From Chryseobacterium paridis (lineage in GTDB: Bacteria > Bacteroidota > Bacteroidia > Flavobacteriales > Weeksellaceae): a stretch of 64,000 nt of DNA. Where the stretch lies: the NCBI RefSeq assembly GCF_016595215.1, contig NZ_JAENHK010000007.1, forward strand, positions 248,001 through 312,000. Reading direction: 5' to 3'. Below are positions 43,693 through 51,093 of the stretch, piece after piece. The notes under the pieces are model-generated. The model saw nothing but the letters and a program-made list of their open reading frames with translations, did not search any database and was not told the origin of the DNA. The position numbers were made by a program, and so were the translations under genes. Numbering within the stretch: the first letter of the stretch is position 1; each line of letters begins with the position of its first letter.

Positions 43693-45654
43693 ATGAAAAA
43701 ATTTCTACTCTCATGCTTAGTGATGCTAAGCGTGGCTTTGAATGCCCAGATCAATTTAGGTACAGGAAGTACTGATGTTGGAGTGGCCCCGATCAGTTCT
43801 TATTATGGATATTCTTATGTGCAACAAATTTTCCCCAAGCAGGAAATCAATGCAAACGCAGCAGGAAACATTACGGGTCTTACCTTTTATCTTGATCCGA
43901 ATATGTCTTTAACGAATTCGTCGGATTGGGTGGTCTACTTAGGGCTTACAACAAAATCAAGTTTTACCTCTGATACAGATTGGATACCCGTTTCTCAATT
44001 AACACAAGTATATGCCGGGACAATTACTAATGCAAATGGGGTAGTAACCATTACTTTCCCTACACCATTTCCATATAATAATGTAGATAATTTAGTAATA
44101 GCTGCTGAAGAAAACTCTGCAGGCTATGATGATAATGGAGATGAGGTGATGTATGTGTATCCTTCAGCTCCTAAATCTACTCTTTATTACAGGAGTGATA
44201 TAACTAATCCAAGTCCCTCCTCACCTCCACAAGGAACACTAGAGGGATATAAATCAGTAGTTACAATTAATGGGTTAACTGAAAGTGCAATTCCGGCTTG
44301 TCCATTAATCACTTATCCAACTAATAACGCGACTTTTGTTCCATTGTTACCTGCTATCACATGGAATGCCATTTCAGGAGCTACTGGTTATAAAGTATCA
44401 ATAGGTACAACACCAGGAGGAACCGATGTTGTCAATCAGCAATCTGTAACTACTAATAGCTTTACTCCGTCTACAGCACTCAATAATAATACGACATATT
44501 ATTTACGCGTAGTTTCTGTGGCAGCAGCAGGTGAATCATCGGGTTGCTCAGAAATTACATTTAAATCAGTTCCACCTTTGCCTTCAAATGATGATTGTGC
44601 AGGAGCAACGACTTTAACAGTAAACCCGGATTTGAATTGTGGTACTGTAACAGCAGGTTATACTTTAGGTGCAACTGACTCTGGATTGATTCCTGATCCT
44701 TGTTATGGTAATCCTGATGATGATGTCTGGTATAAGTTTGTAGCTACTGCTACATCGCATAAAATTTCTCTTATGGATATCACTTCAGTTGGAACAATTG
44801 ACGACGATGATACTTACTTCCAAGTGTTTAGCGGAGCTTGTGGTACTTTATCCAGCATTTTATGTTCTGATGATGTTTCTTCATTGGTTACCGGGCTTAC
44901 TGTTGGGGATACTTACTATGTGAGAGTATACAGTTATTCTGATACAGGTTCTAATCAAAGTTTTAATATCTGTGTAGGTACTGTACCGCCACCACCTGTA
45001 AATGATGAATGTTCAGGAGCATTATCTGCCTCTACTTTCCCTTACACTTATGTACAGTCTGATGGTGGTGGAGCAACTAATAACGGTGGCTTTGTTACTG
45101 CATGTTCCAATAGTATGAATGATGGAACATGGTTTACATTTGTTGGTGATGGAGGGGTTTTTGATATCACGGCTACAATGCCTGCAGGAAGTGATTTCGA
45201 TTCACAAATTGGTGTTTATAGCGGTACATGTGGAAGTTTATCATGTGTAGATACTGTAGATGATACAGGTTCCGGAGAGACAGAAACCATTTCTATACCT
45301 ACTGTTTTGGGAACTACGTATTATGTGAACATAGGAAATTACAGTGGGTTTACGGATGATATGGAAGGAACATTTACAATTACTATAGTTAAAAATACAT
45401 TGGGAACTTCTGAAGTAGCAGGAAATAAAAATGGAATTAAAGTTTATCCAAATCCATTTACTGATGTTTTAAATATTTCAGATATAGCCAAAGTAAAATC
45501 TATTTCAGTTTCTGATATTTCAGGAAGATTGGTTAAAACGATCGATAATCCTGTTTCAGTTCTTCATTTGACTGATATTCAATCAGGTTTGTATTTAGTA
45601 ACATTGAATATGAAGGACGGTTCTAAACAAACGATAAAAGCAATTAAAAAATAG
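43693..45654 (+). CDS. T9SS-exported surface protein, tandem paralogue A
   Basis: A 653-residue secreted protein. The signal peptide ends at ALNAQ (about residue 19). An N-terminal domain (about 20-195: GTGSTDVGVAPISSYYGYSYVQQ) is followed by an FN3-like repeat (about 200-290), two related domains starting NDDCAGA (about 297) and NDECSGA (about 435), and a T9SS type A sorting domain (VYPNPFTDVLN to the end). Repeated acidic loops (DPCYGNPDDDVWYKF, DDDDTYFQVF) could bind calcium. It is closely similar along its whole length to the next gene and shares the sorting domain with the previous one, so the set arose by tandem duplication. I infer an adhesin or matrix protein; no catalytic motif is visible. 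Confidence 0.85.
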   Translation: MKKFLLSCLVMLSVALNAQINLGTGSTDVGVAPISSYYGYSYVQQIFPKQEINANAAGNITGLTFYLDPNMSLTNSSDWVVYLGLTTKSSFTSDTDWIPVSQLTQVYAGTITNANGVVTITFPTPFPYNNVDNLVIAAEENSAGYDDNGDEVMYVYPSAPKSTLYYRSDITNPSPSSPPQGTLEGYKSVVTINGLTESAIPACPLITYPTNNATFVPLLPAITWNAISGATGYKVSIGTTPGGTDVVNQQSVTTNSFTPSTALNNNTTYYLRVVSVAAAGESSGCSEITFKSVPPLPSNDDCAGATTLTVNPDLNCGTVTAGYTLGATDSGLIPDPCYGNPDDDVWYKFVATATSHKISLMDITSVGTIDDDDTYFQVFSGACGTLSSILCSDDVSSLVTGLTVGDTYYVRVYSYSDTGSNQSFNICVGTVPPPPVNDECSGALSASTFPYTYVQSDGGGATNNGGFVTACSNSMNDGTWFTFVGDGGVFDITATMPAGSDFDSQIGVYSGTCGSLSCVDTVDDTGSGETETISIPTVLGTTYYVNIGNYSGFTDDMEGTFTITIVKNTLGTSEVAGNKNGIKVYPNPFTDVLNISDIAKVKSISVSDISGRLVKTIDNPVSVLHLTDIQSGLYLVTLNMKDGSKQTIKAIKK

Positions 45655-45679
45655 AATCTGATTTTATTTATAAATAATG

Positions 45680-45704
45680 ATGACAGCTAAGTTTTAGCTG
45701 TCAT
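45680..45704 (+). terminator. Terminator after T9SS paralogue A
   Basis: An 11-bp perfect stem (ATGACAGCTAA with TTAGCTGTCAT), a GTT loop and a T-rich tail; flanking TTTATAAATAATGAT is the same as at the previous terminator. Confidence 0.9.
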
Positions 45705-45765
45705 TTTTCTGTCATGTTTGCTGTATTATTGGTAAATTAGTACCTCGATACCAAACATTTTAATT

Positions 45766-47742
45766 ATGAAAAAAATTTTACTTTCATGCTTATTGATTTT
45801 AAGTATGGTTTTAAATGCTCAGATTAACCTGGGCGCAGGAAGTACAGATGTTGGACCAGCTCCAATCAGTACCTATTATGGATACTCTTATGTGCAGCAG
45901 ATTTTCTCAAAACAGGAAATTAATGCTGATGCAGCAGGGAATATTACCGGACTTACATTTTACAGTAATCCATCGATGTCGATGATTCATTCCTCAGATT
46001 GGGTAGTATATTTAGGACTTACTACAAAATCCAGTTTCGATACTGAATCTGATTGGATCCCTGTTTCTGAGCTGACCCAGATGTATACAGGAACGGTGAC
46101 TAATGTAAATGGAGTGGTAGCAATTACTTTTGCAACACCATTTCCTTACAATAATGTGGATAATTTGGTCGTTGCGGTGGATGAAAATTCACCTGATTAT
46201 GATGATAACGGAGATGAGATCATGCATGTGTATCCTTCTACTCCTAATTCAACTCTTTATTTCAGAAATGACGGTACCAATCCGAATCCTACTTATCCTC
46301 CTATGGGACATCAGGCTTCTTATAAATCGGTAATTACAATCAATGGATTGACCCCAAAACCAGTACCGGTTTGCCCAATGATAACCTATCCAACTAACAA
46401 TTCGTTATTTATTCCATTATTACCTACCGTTGTCTGGAGTCCGGTTGCTGGTGCTACAGGTTATAAAATATCTATAGGTACAACACCGGGAGGAACTGAG
46501 ATTATCAATCAGCAATCTGTTTCAGCAAGTAGCTTCGTTCTACCTGCTTCATTAACTGCCAGTACCACCTATTATTTACGAGTGGTTGCTGTATCAGCAG
46601 CAGGTGAATCATCAGGGTGTTCTCAGGTTACGTTTAAAACAGCACCTCCATTACCGTTGAATGATAGTTGTATAGGAGCTGTTTCACTAACAGTAAACTC
46701 TGATTTGAATTGTGGAGTTGTAACTTCAGGTTATACGTTAGGAGCTACAGGCTCTGGATTAGCTGCGGCTCCATGCTATGGAGATCCTGATGATGATGTA
46801 TGGTATAAGTTTGTAGCTACAAAAACAAGTCATAAGATCTCTCTTTTAAATGTAGCTTCCATTGGAACAGTGGATGATGACGATATTTATTTTCAGGTAT
46901 TCAGTGGTACTTGCGGTATTTTGTCAAGTATCCTGTGTTCAGATCCTACATCATCTATAGTTTCAGGGCTTACAGTAGGTCAGACTTATTATATAAGAGT
47001 GTATAGCTACTATGGAGCTGGAAGTCACCAAAGTTTTGATATCTGTGTTGGCAGTATTCCACCGCCACCTGTGAATGATGAATGCTCAGGAGCTTTATTG
47101 GCATCTGCTTTCCCTTATACTTATGTACAGTCTGATGGAGGAGGTGCAACTAATAACGGAGGGTTTATTACAGCTTGTGATAATGGAATGAATGATGGAA
47201 CATGGTTTACATTTGTGGGAGATGGTGAAACCGTTAATATTACAGTGAGCATGCCGACAGGGAGTGATTTCGATCCTCAGATAGGTGTTTACACTGGTAC
47301 ATGTGGTAATTTTACATGTGTAGATACTGTGGATACTATGGCAGATGGAGAACCGGAAACATTATCAATACCTACAGTAGCAGGAACAGTGTATTACATT
47401 AATGTGGGTCATTACAGCCAATATGTAGATGGAGAGGAAGGAGCATTTACTATCAATATTAATAAAGAAAGCTCTGACAGACATGCTTCAGGGATTTCCG
47501 CTCCTGCTATGAGCAAAAAGAATAATGGAGTTTATCCGAATCCGTTTACTGATGTTCTGAATATTTCAGATATTACAAACGTGAAATCTATTTCTGTTTC
47601 AGATATTGCCGGAAGGTTGGTTAAAATGATTGTAAGTCCTGATACAACTATTCATTTAGGAGATTTGAAATCTGGAGTATATTTGGTTACGCTGGATATG
47701 AAAGATGGTTCTAAAAAGACCACCAAAGTAATTAAAAAGTAA
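45766..47742 (+). CDS. T9SS-exported surface protein, tandem paralogue B
   Basis: A 658-residue paralogue of the preceding gene with the same order: signal peptide ending VLNAQ, the N-terminal GSTDVGPAPISTYYGYSYVQQ domain, an FN3-like repeat, two NDxCxGA domains (about 297 and 435) and a T9SS type A sorting domain. The linker before the sorting domain differs (ESSDRHASGISAPAMSKKN instead of NTLGTSEVAGNKN), and the sorting motif starts VYPNPFTDVLN and ends in VIKK. The acidic loops are kept (CYGDPDDDVWYKF). DNA similarity to paralogue A is high over long stretches, so duplication is fairly recent. It was probably transcribed from its own promoter, since both neighbours are separated by terminators. 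Confidence 0.85.
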   Translation: MKKILLSCLLILSMVLNAQINLGAGSTDVGPAPISTYYGYSYVQQIFSKQEINADAAGNITGLTFYSNPSMSMIHSSDWVVYLGLTTKSSFDTESDWIPVSELTQMYTGTVTNVNGVVAITFATPFPYNNVDNLVVAVDENSPDYDDNGDEIMHVYPSTPNSTLYFRNDGTNPNPTYPPMGHQASYKSVITINGLTPKPVPVCPMITYPTNNSLFIPLLPTVVWSPVAGATGYKISIGTTPGGTEIINQQSVSASSFVLPASLTASTTYYLRVVAVSAAGESSGCSQVTFKTAPPLPLNDSCIGAVSLTVNSDLNCGVVTSGYTLGATGSGLAAAPCYGDPDDDVWYKFVATKTSHKISLLNVASIGTVDDDDIYFQVFSGTCGILSSILCSDPTSSIVSGLTVGQTYYIRVYSYYGAGSHQSFDICVGSIPPPPVNDECSGALLASAFPYTYVQSDGGGATNNGGFITACDNGMNDGTWFTFVGDGETVNITVSMPTGSDFDPQIGVYTGTCGNFTCVDTVDTMADGEPETLSIPTVAGTVYYINVGHYSQYVDGEEGAFTININKESSDRHASGISAPAMSKKNNGVYPNPFTDVLNISDITNVKSISVSDIAGRLVKMIVSPDTTIHLGDLKSGVYLVTLDMKDGSKKTTKVIKK

Positions 47743-47758
47743 AACAAAGTATTATAAT

Positions 47759-47790
47759 AAAAAAGGTGGCTTGTATAAGCCACCTTTTTT
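47759..47790. terminator. Bidirectional terminator after T9SS paralogue B
   Basis: A 14-bp perfect stem (AAAAAAGGTGGCTT with AAGCCACCTTTTTT), a GTAT loop and T tracts in both directions. It overlaps the stop codon of the convergent 52-residue reading frame. Confidence 0.9.
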
Positions 47791-47947
47791 ATTTATTGGG
47801 AACAGGTTGTATATCACCTGTGCTCATATGTTCGAAAATAGTAGGGAAGAACATTGCAAGTATAAAATAGACAACGATCATTAATACGACTAATGCAAAA
47901 AGAATAATGACTAAACTGTTTGGCTTGTTTTTCTTTTGTGGTTCCAT
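47789..47947 (-). CDS. 52-residue single-span membrane peptide
   Basis: A short reading frame not usually called by length filters. It starts at the ATG at 47947 with MEPQKKNKPN, has one strong transmembrane helix at about residues 11-35 (SLVIILFALVVLMIVVYFI is its core), and ends with FEHMSTGDIQPVPNK. The basic N-terminus suggests N-in topology. It begins 43 bp after the potassium channel stop on the same strand and ends exactly in the bidirectional terminator, so it fits as the last gene of that transcription unit. Small single-span peptides next to channels can be regulatory subunits; here this is a guess from position only. Confidence 0.55.
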   Translation of the reverse strand: MEPQKKNKPNSLVIILFALVVLMIVVYFILAMFFPTIFEHMSTGDIQPVPNK

Positions 47948-47990
47948 GATTTTGTGATATTGGGTTAGTAGATTAATTTGATAAAAGATA

Positions 47991-48818
47991 TCAAGCTAAT
48001 TTCTTGCCACACTGTTTACAATATCGTGCATCATCGTCAATATCTTCATTTCCACATTGTTCACATATCTTTTCCAGGTTTTGCCTTTTGTTTCTCATCT
48101 CTGCTGTTACAATTCCAGTAGGTACAGCAATAATTGAATAACCCGCAAGCATAAGGATCACTGCAAAAAACTTTCCCATTGGTGTAATAGGTGAAACGTC
48201 TCCATAACCAACTGTAGTTACTGTAACAACCGCCCAGTAAATGGATTGCGGAATGGTCTCGAAACCTGTCCTGCCACCTTCTACCATAAACATCAGAGAG
48301 CCTACAATTACTGAAAATATGATCAGGAATAACAAGAAAATATAAATCTTTCTGGAGCTGTTTTTCAACGCCCTTACGATGAGGTAGCCATCATTCATAA
48401 AATCCAATAGATTGAAAATTCTAAAGACCCTCAACATCCTGAGCATTCTGAAGATCAGGAAATATTTTGTAACCGGGAAGAAAAAACTTAAATAAAATGG
48501 AACAAGCGCCAGAAAATCAATAATTCCAAAGAAGCTGAAAATATAGTTTTTTTTATTTTTGACAACTGCGATACGCATAATATACTCAGCAGAGAAAAAT
48601 AGAGAGATGATCCATTCTAAAACGATGAAAGTAAGATGAAACCTCTGATCCAGTTTAGGAACACTTTCCATCATAATGATTAATGTGCTGACAAGGATTA
48701 AAGCTAATAATACAATGTCAAAAAGTTTTCCAAGCTTTGTGTCTGAACGGTAGATGACACGGTAAAGAAACCTTTTCCATAGCTTATCTTCGGGAATAAG
48801 ATTATGCTCTCTTTCCAT
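47991..48818 (-). CDS. Voltage-gated-type potassium channel with C-terminal zinc ribbon
   Basis: A six-helix ion channel of the VIC family, 275 residues. S4 carries spaced arginines (FRMLRMLRVFRIF, about 123-135), and the pore loop has the K+ selectivity filter TVGYGD at 202-207. S6 follows (FAVILMLAGYSIIAVPTGIVTAE). The short cytoplasmic tail ends in a four-cysteine zinc ribbon (Cys252/Cys255 and Cys267/Cys270: CEQCG and CKQCG), which most bacterial Kv channels lack. It could be a tetramerisation or redox/zinc-sensing module. A minus-strand -7 element (TATGTTTG at 48863-48870) lies in the 60-bp divergent gap with the Nif3-like gene. The 52-residue membrane peptide lies just downstream. Confidence 0.9.
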   Translation of the reverse strand: MEREHNLIPEDKLWKRFLYRVIYRSDTKLGKLFDIVLLALILVSTLIIMMESVPKLDQRFHLTFIVLEWIISLFFSAEYIMRIAVVKNKKNYIFSFFGIIDFLALVPFYLSFFFPVTKYFLIFRMLRMLRVFRIFNLLDFMNDGYLIVRALKNSSRKIYIFLLFLIIFSVIVGSLMFMVEGGRTGFETIPQSIYWAVVTVTTVGYGDVSPITPMGKFFAVILMLAGYSIIAVPTGIVTAEMRNKRQNLEKICEQCGNEDIDDDARYCKQCGKKLA

Positions 48819-48862
48819 AATTTGAGTTTTTTAAATGTAAGAAATTATCCTTATTTTCGTAG

Positions 48863-48870
48863 CAAACATA
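48863..48870 (-). promoter_or_regulatory. Potassium channel promoter -7 element
   Basis: On the minus strand the sequence reads TATGTTTG (perfect TAnnTTTG), 45 bp before the ATG at 48818. No TTG at the right distance was found. Confidence 0.4.
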
Positions 48871-48878
48871 CATAATAA

Positions 48879-49976
48879 ATGACAATAAGTGAAGTAATTT
48901 CGGAAATAGAAAAACGTATTCCTATACAACAGGCTGAGGACTTTGATAATGTAGGCTTGTTGTGTGGAACTCCGCAGCGTGAAGTTACTGGAATTCTGGT
49001 GTGTCATGATGCTTTGGAAAATGTTGTAGAAGAAGCTATTCAGAAAAGCTTGAATCTGATTGTATGTTTCCATCCCATTATTTTTTCCGGATTGAAATCT
49101 TTGACAGGAAAAAATTATGTTGAAAGAGCGGTTTTAAAAGCTATTGAAAATAAGATTGCAATCTATGCTATTCATACCGCTTTTGATAATGATTTCTTTG
49201 GAGTCAATGCTGGAATATGTAATCATCTGGGATTAAAGAATGTGAAAATTCTTCAGCCAAAGAAAAACAACTTAAAACAACTTACTGTATTTGTTCCGAA
49301 AGACTATTCTGAGCAGGTAAAAGAATCTCTTTTCTCTGCAGGAGCCGGAAATATTGGATTTTATGATGAATGTAGTTTTAGTATCAATGGGAATGGGACT
49401 TTCAGGCCAGTTGCAGGATCGAATCCATTTTCCGGACAACAGAACATCAGGGAGAACGCAGATGAAAATATGGTTTCAGTAATTTTTGAAAGCTATAAGC
49501 AAGGGCAGATTATTTCAGCTATGAAAAATGCACACCCCTATGAAGAAGTCGCTTACCAGATTTATAGTTTGGATAATGAAAATCAATTTTCCGGTTTAGG
49601 AATGTATGGTGAATTTGAAGAAGAAATGAATGAAGAAGATTTTCTGAAATTTGTTAAAAATCAGTTTAATCTCCAGGTTATCAAGCATTCGGGATTCAAT
49701 AATAAAAAAATAAAAAGAGTAGGTGTTTTAGGAGGCTCCGGAGCAAGTGGAATAAAATCTGCACTCTCTAAAAAATGTGATGCCTACCTGACAGGAGACA
49801 TTAAATATCACGACTATTTTTTAGCAGAATCTAAAATGCTGATCTGTGATATAGGACATTATGAATCAGAACAATGGGTTGCGGAACAATTATTTGAAAT
49901 TTTGTCACAAAAATTTAGTACATTTGCAATCTCAAAATCCAACGAAAAAACAAACCCAGTAAATTATTTCCTTTAG
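48879..49976 (+). CDS. Nif3-like dinuclear metal centre protein (DUF34)
   Basis: A 365-residue member of the NIF3/YbgI family, which forms a toroidal hexamer with two metals per active site. Metal ligands are visible in CFHPIIFSG (about residue 64), AIHTAFDND (about 99) and, at the C-terminal half, IGHYESEQ (about 328). A central PII-like insertion (about 130-235, with KNNLKQLTVFVPKDYSEQVKESL and NAHPYEEVAYQ) is present, as in the long form. Labels such as GTP cyclohydrolase I type 2 exist for this family but are poorly supported; its real reaction is unknown. The next gene starts 3 bp after its stop, so the two are coupled, as is common in Bacteroidetes. Confidence 0.9.
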   Translation: MTISEVISEIEKRIPIQQAEDFDNVGLLCGTPQREVTGILVCHDALENVVEEAIQKSLNLIVCFHPIIFSGLKSLTGKNYVERAVLKAIENKIAIYAIHTAFDNDFFGVNAGICNHLGLKNVKILQPKKNNLKQLTVFVPKDYSEQVKESLFSAGAGNIGFYDECSFSINGNGTFRPVAGSNPFSGQQNIRENADENMVSVIFESYKQGQIISAMKNAHPYEEVAYQIYSLDNENQFSGLGMYGEFEEEMNEEDFLKFVKNQFNLQVIKHSGFNNKKIKRVGVLGGSGASGIKSALSKKCDAYLTGDIKYHDYFLAESKMLICDIGHYESEQWVAEQLFEILSQKFSTFAISKSNEKTNPVNYFL

Positions 49977-49978
49977 AT

Positions 49979-50755
49979 ATGGCAAAAACCAACGATATTT
50001 CAGTTGAAGAGAAATTAAGAGCTTTATACGATTTACAAATCATAGATTCAAGATTGGATGAAATCCGAAATACAAGAGGAGAATTGCCAATTGAGGTTGA
50101 AGATCTTGAAATCGAGATAGAAGGGCTTGAAAAAAGAGCTGAAAAATTTCATGCAGAAATTAAAGATCAGGACGATCAGATCAAAACAAAGCATGAAGTA
50201 ATTAACCACGCAAAAACTTTAATTGATAAATACAAGTCTCAACAAGATAACGTAAGAAACAATAAAGAGTTTGAAGCTTTAGGTAAGGAGATTGAATTCC
50301 AAGATCTTGAAATCCAATTAGCGGAAAAAAGAATTAAAGAATTTGGTGTTAAGATAGCTCATAAAAATGAGACTGTTGAAGAATTGAATTCAAAAATCAA
50401 CGATCTTAAAAACCACTTGAAATTCAAAAAAGAAGAACTAGAAGGATTGGTTTCTGAAACACAGAAAGAAGAAGAATATCTGATAGAGCAATCTAAAGAG
50501 TTTGCAGGTAAAATTGATGAGAGATTACTTGCTTCTTATAACAGAATTAGAACAAACTCTATTAACGGTTTAGCAGTTGTAGGATTGGAAAGAGGTGCTC
50601 CAAAAGGATCATTCTTTACAATTCCACCTCAAAAGCAGATGGAGATCGCTCAAAGAAAGAAAATTATTATCGATGAGCACTCTGGAAAAATCTTAGTAGA
50701 TGATGAATTGGTGATGGAAGAAAATGAAAGAATGAAATCTGTGATTAAATTTTAA
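49979..50755 (+). CDS. Coiled-coil protein of the zinc-ribbon (CT398/HP0958-like) family, zinc site lost
   Basis: A 258-residue cytoplasmic protein with a long antiparallel coiled coil (about 8-185). After it comes the C-terminal region that in this family is a C4 zinc ribbon. The segment INGLAVVGLERGAPKGSFFTIPPQKQMEIAQ followed by KKIIIDEHSGKILVDDEL matches the family pattern, but all four cysteines are replaced, by residues such as Ala, Ser and His. The protein has no cysteine at all. Family members act in RNA or secretion-related scaffolding in Chlamydia and Helicobacter; the role here is unknown. It is coupled to the Nif3-like gene (stop at 49976, start at 49979), suggesting a shared function. 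Confidence 0.8.
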   Translation: MAKTNDISVEEKLRALYDLQIIDSRLDEIRNTRGELPIEVEDLEIEIEGLEKRAEKFHAEIKDQDDQIKTKHEVINHAKTLIDKYKSQQDNVRNNKEFEALGKEIEFQDLEIQLAEKRIKEFGVKIAHKNETVEELNSKINDLKNHLKFKKEELEGLVSETQKEEEYLIEQSKEFAGKIDERLLASYNRIRTNSINGLAVVGLERGAPKGSFFTIPPQKQMEIAQRKKIIIDEHSGKILVDDELVMEENERMKSVIKF

Positions 50756-50772
50756 TTACCGTTTTTAAATAT

Positions 50773-50802
50773 AAAAGCTGTTTCAGAAATGAAACAGCTT
50801 TT
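50773..50802 (+). terminator. Terminator of the Nif3 operon
   Basis: A 12-bp perfect stem (AAAAGCTGTTTC with GAAACAGCTTTT), a 6-nt loop and a T tract. Confidence 0.9.
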
Positions 50803-51065
50803 TTTGTTTATAATAACTTGTACGAGGCTTTGTTATCCCCATCGAAACCTATATAAAACTTAAAATCTGGATTTCTACAGAACGACTTATTAGCCTAATT
50901 TTTAAGCTAAGATTAAAGCGCGTAGACCCTTTTTCATATAATTAAAAATCTGCGTCATCTGCAAAATCTGCGAGAAAAATAAAATATCAATAGAAAAGGA
51001 CTTTAGTCCGTTTATGAAAAAATGAAATTCAAAATTGGCTTTAGCCTAAATAATAGTAAATAAAA
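50803..51065. repeat. Non-coding region with a possible interspersed repeat
   Basis: No reading frame. At 50948-50971, three copies of ATCTGC recur with a 9-bp period (start positions 50948, 50957, 50966). At about 51000-51048 two similar mini-dyads occur, GGACTTTAGTCC and GGCTTTAGCC, both built around CTTTAG. This mix looks like a degenerate family of intergenic repeats that recurs in flavobacterial genomes, but only one copy is in the window. Confidence 0.4.
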
Positions 51066-51087
51066 AAGCCGCTCCAAAAAGCGGCTT
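51066..51087 (-). terminator. Terminator of the acyl-CoA synthetase gene
   Basis: An 8-bp perfect stem (AAGCCGCT with AGCGGCTT), a CCAAAA loop, and a T tract on the minus strand. Confidence 0.85.
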
Positions 51088-51093
51088 GTATTT

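Larger units (their letters stand above)
43693..47742 (+). repeat. Tandem gene duplication (T9SS paralogues A and B)
   Basis: The two genes are collinear along almost their full length, and the upstream flanks also match (GTAAATTAGTA shortly before each ATG). The duplicated unit is about 2.0-2.1 kb and includes a terminator, because the hairpins at 43604 and 45680 are homologous. Confidence 0.85.

Noticed and set aside
40885..47742. The three T9SS genes as a secretion machinery operon
   Set aside because: None resembles a T9SS component (Gld, Spr or Por proteins); they are cargo, and terminators separate them.
48831..49073. An 80-residue minus-strand frame at the start of the Nif3-like gene
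   Set aside because: It is antisense to the conserved Nif3-like N-terminus and would block the potassium channel promoter.
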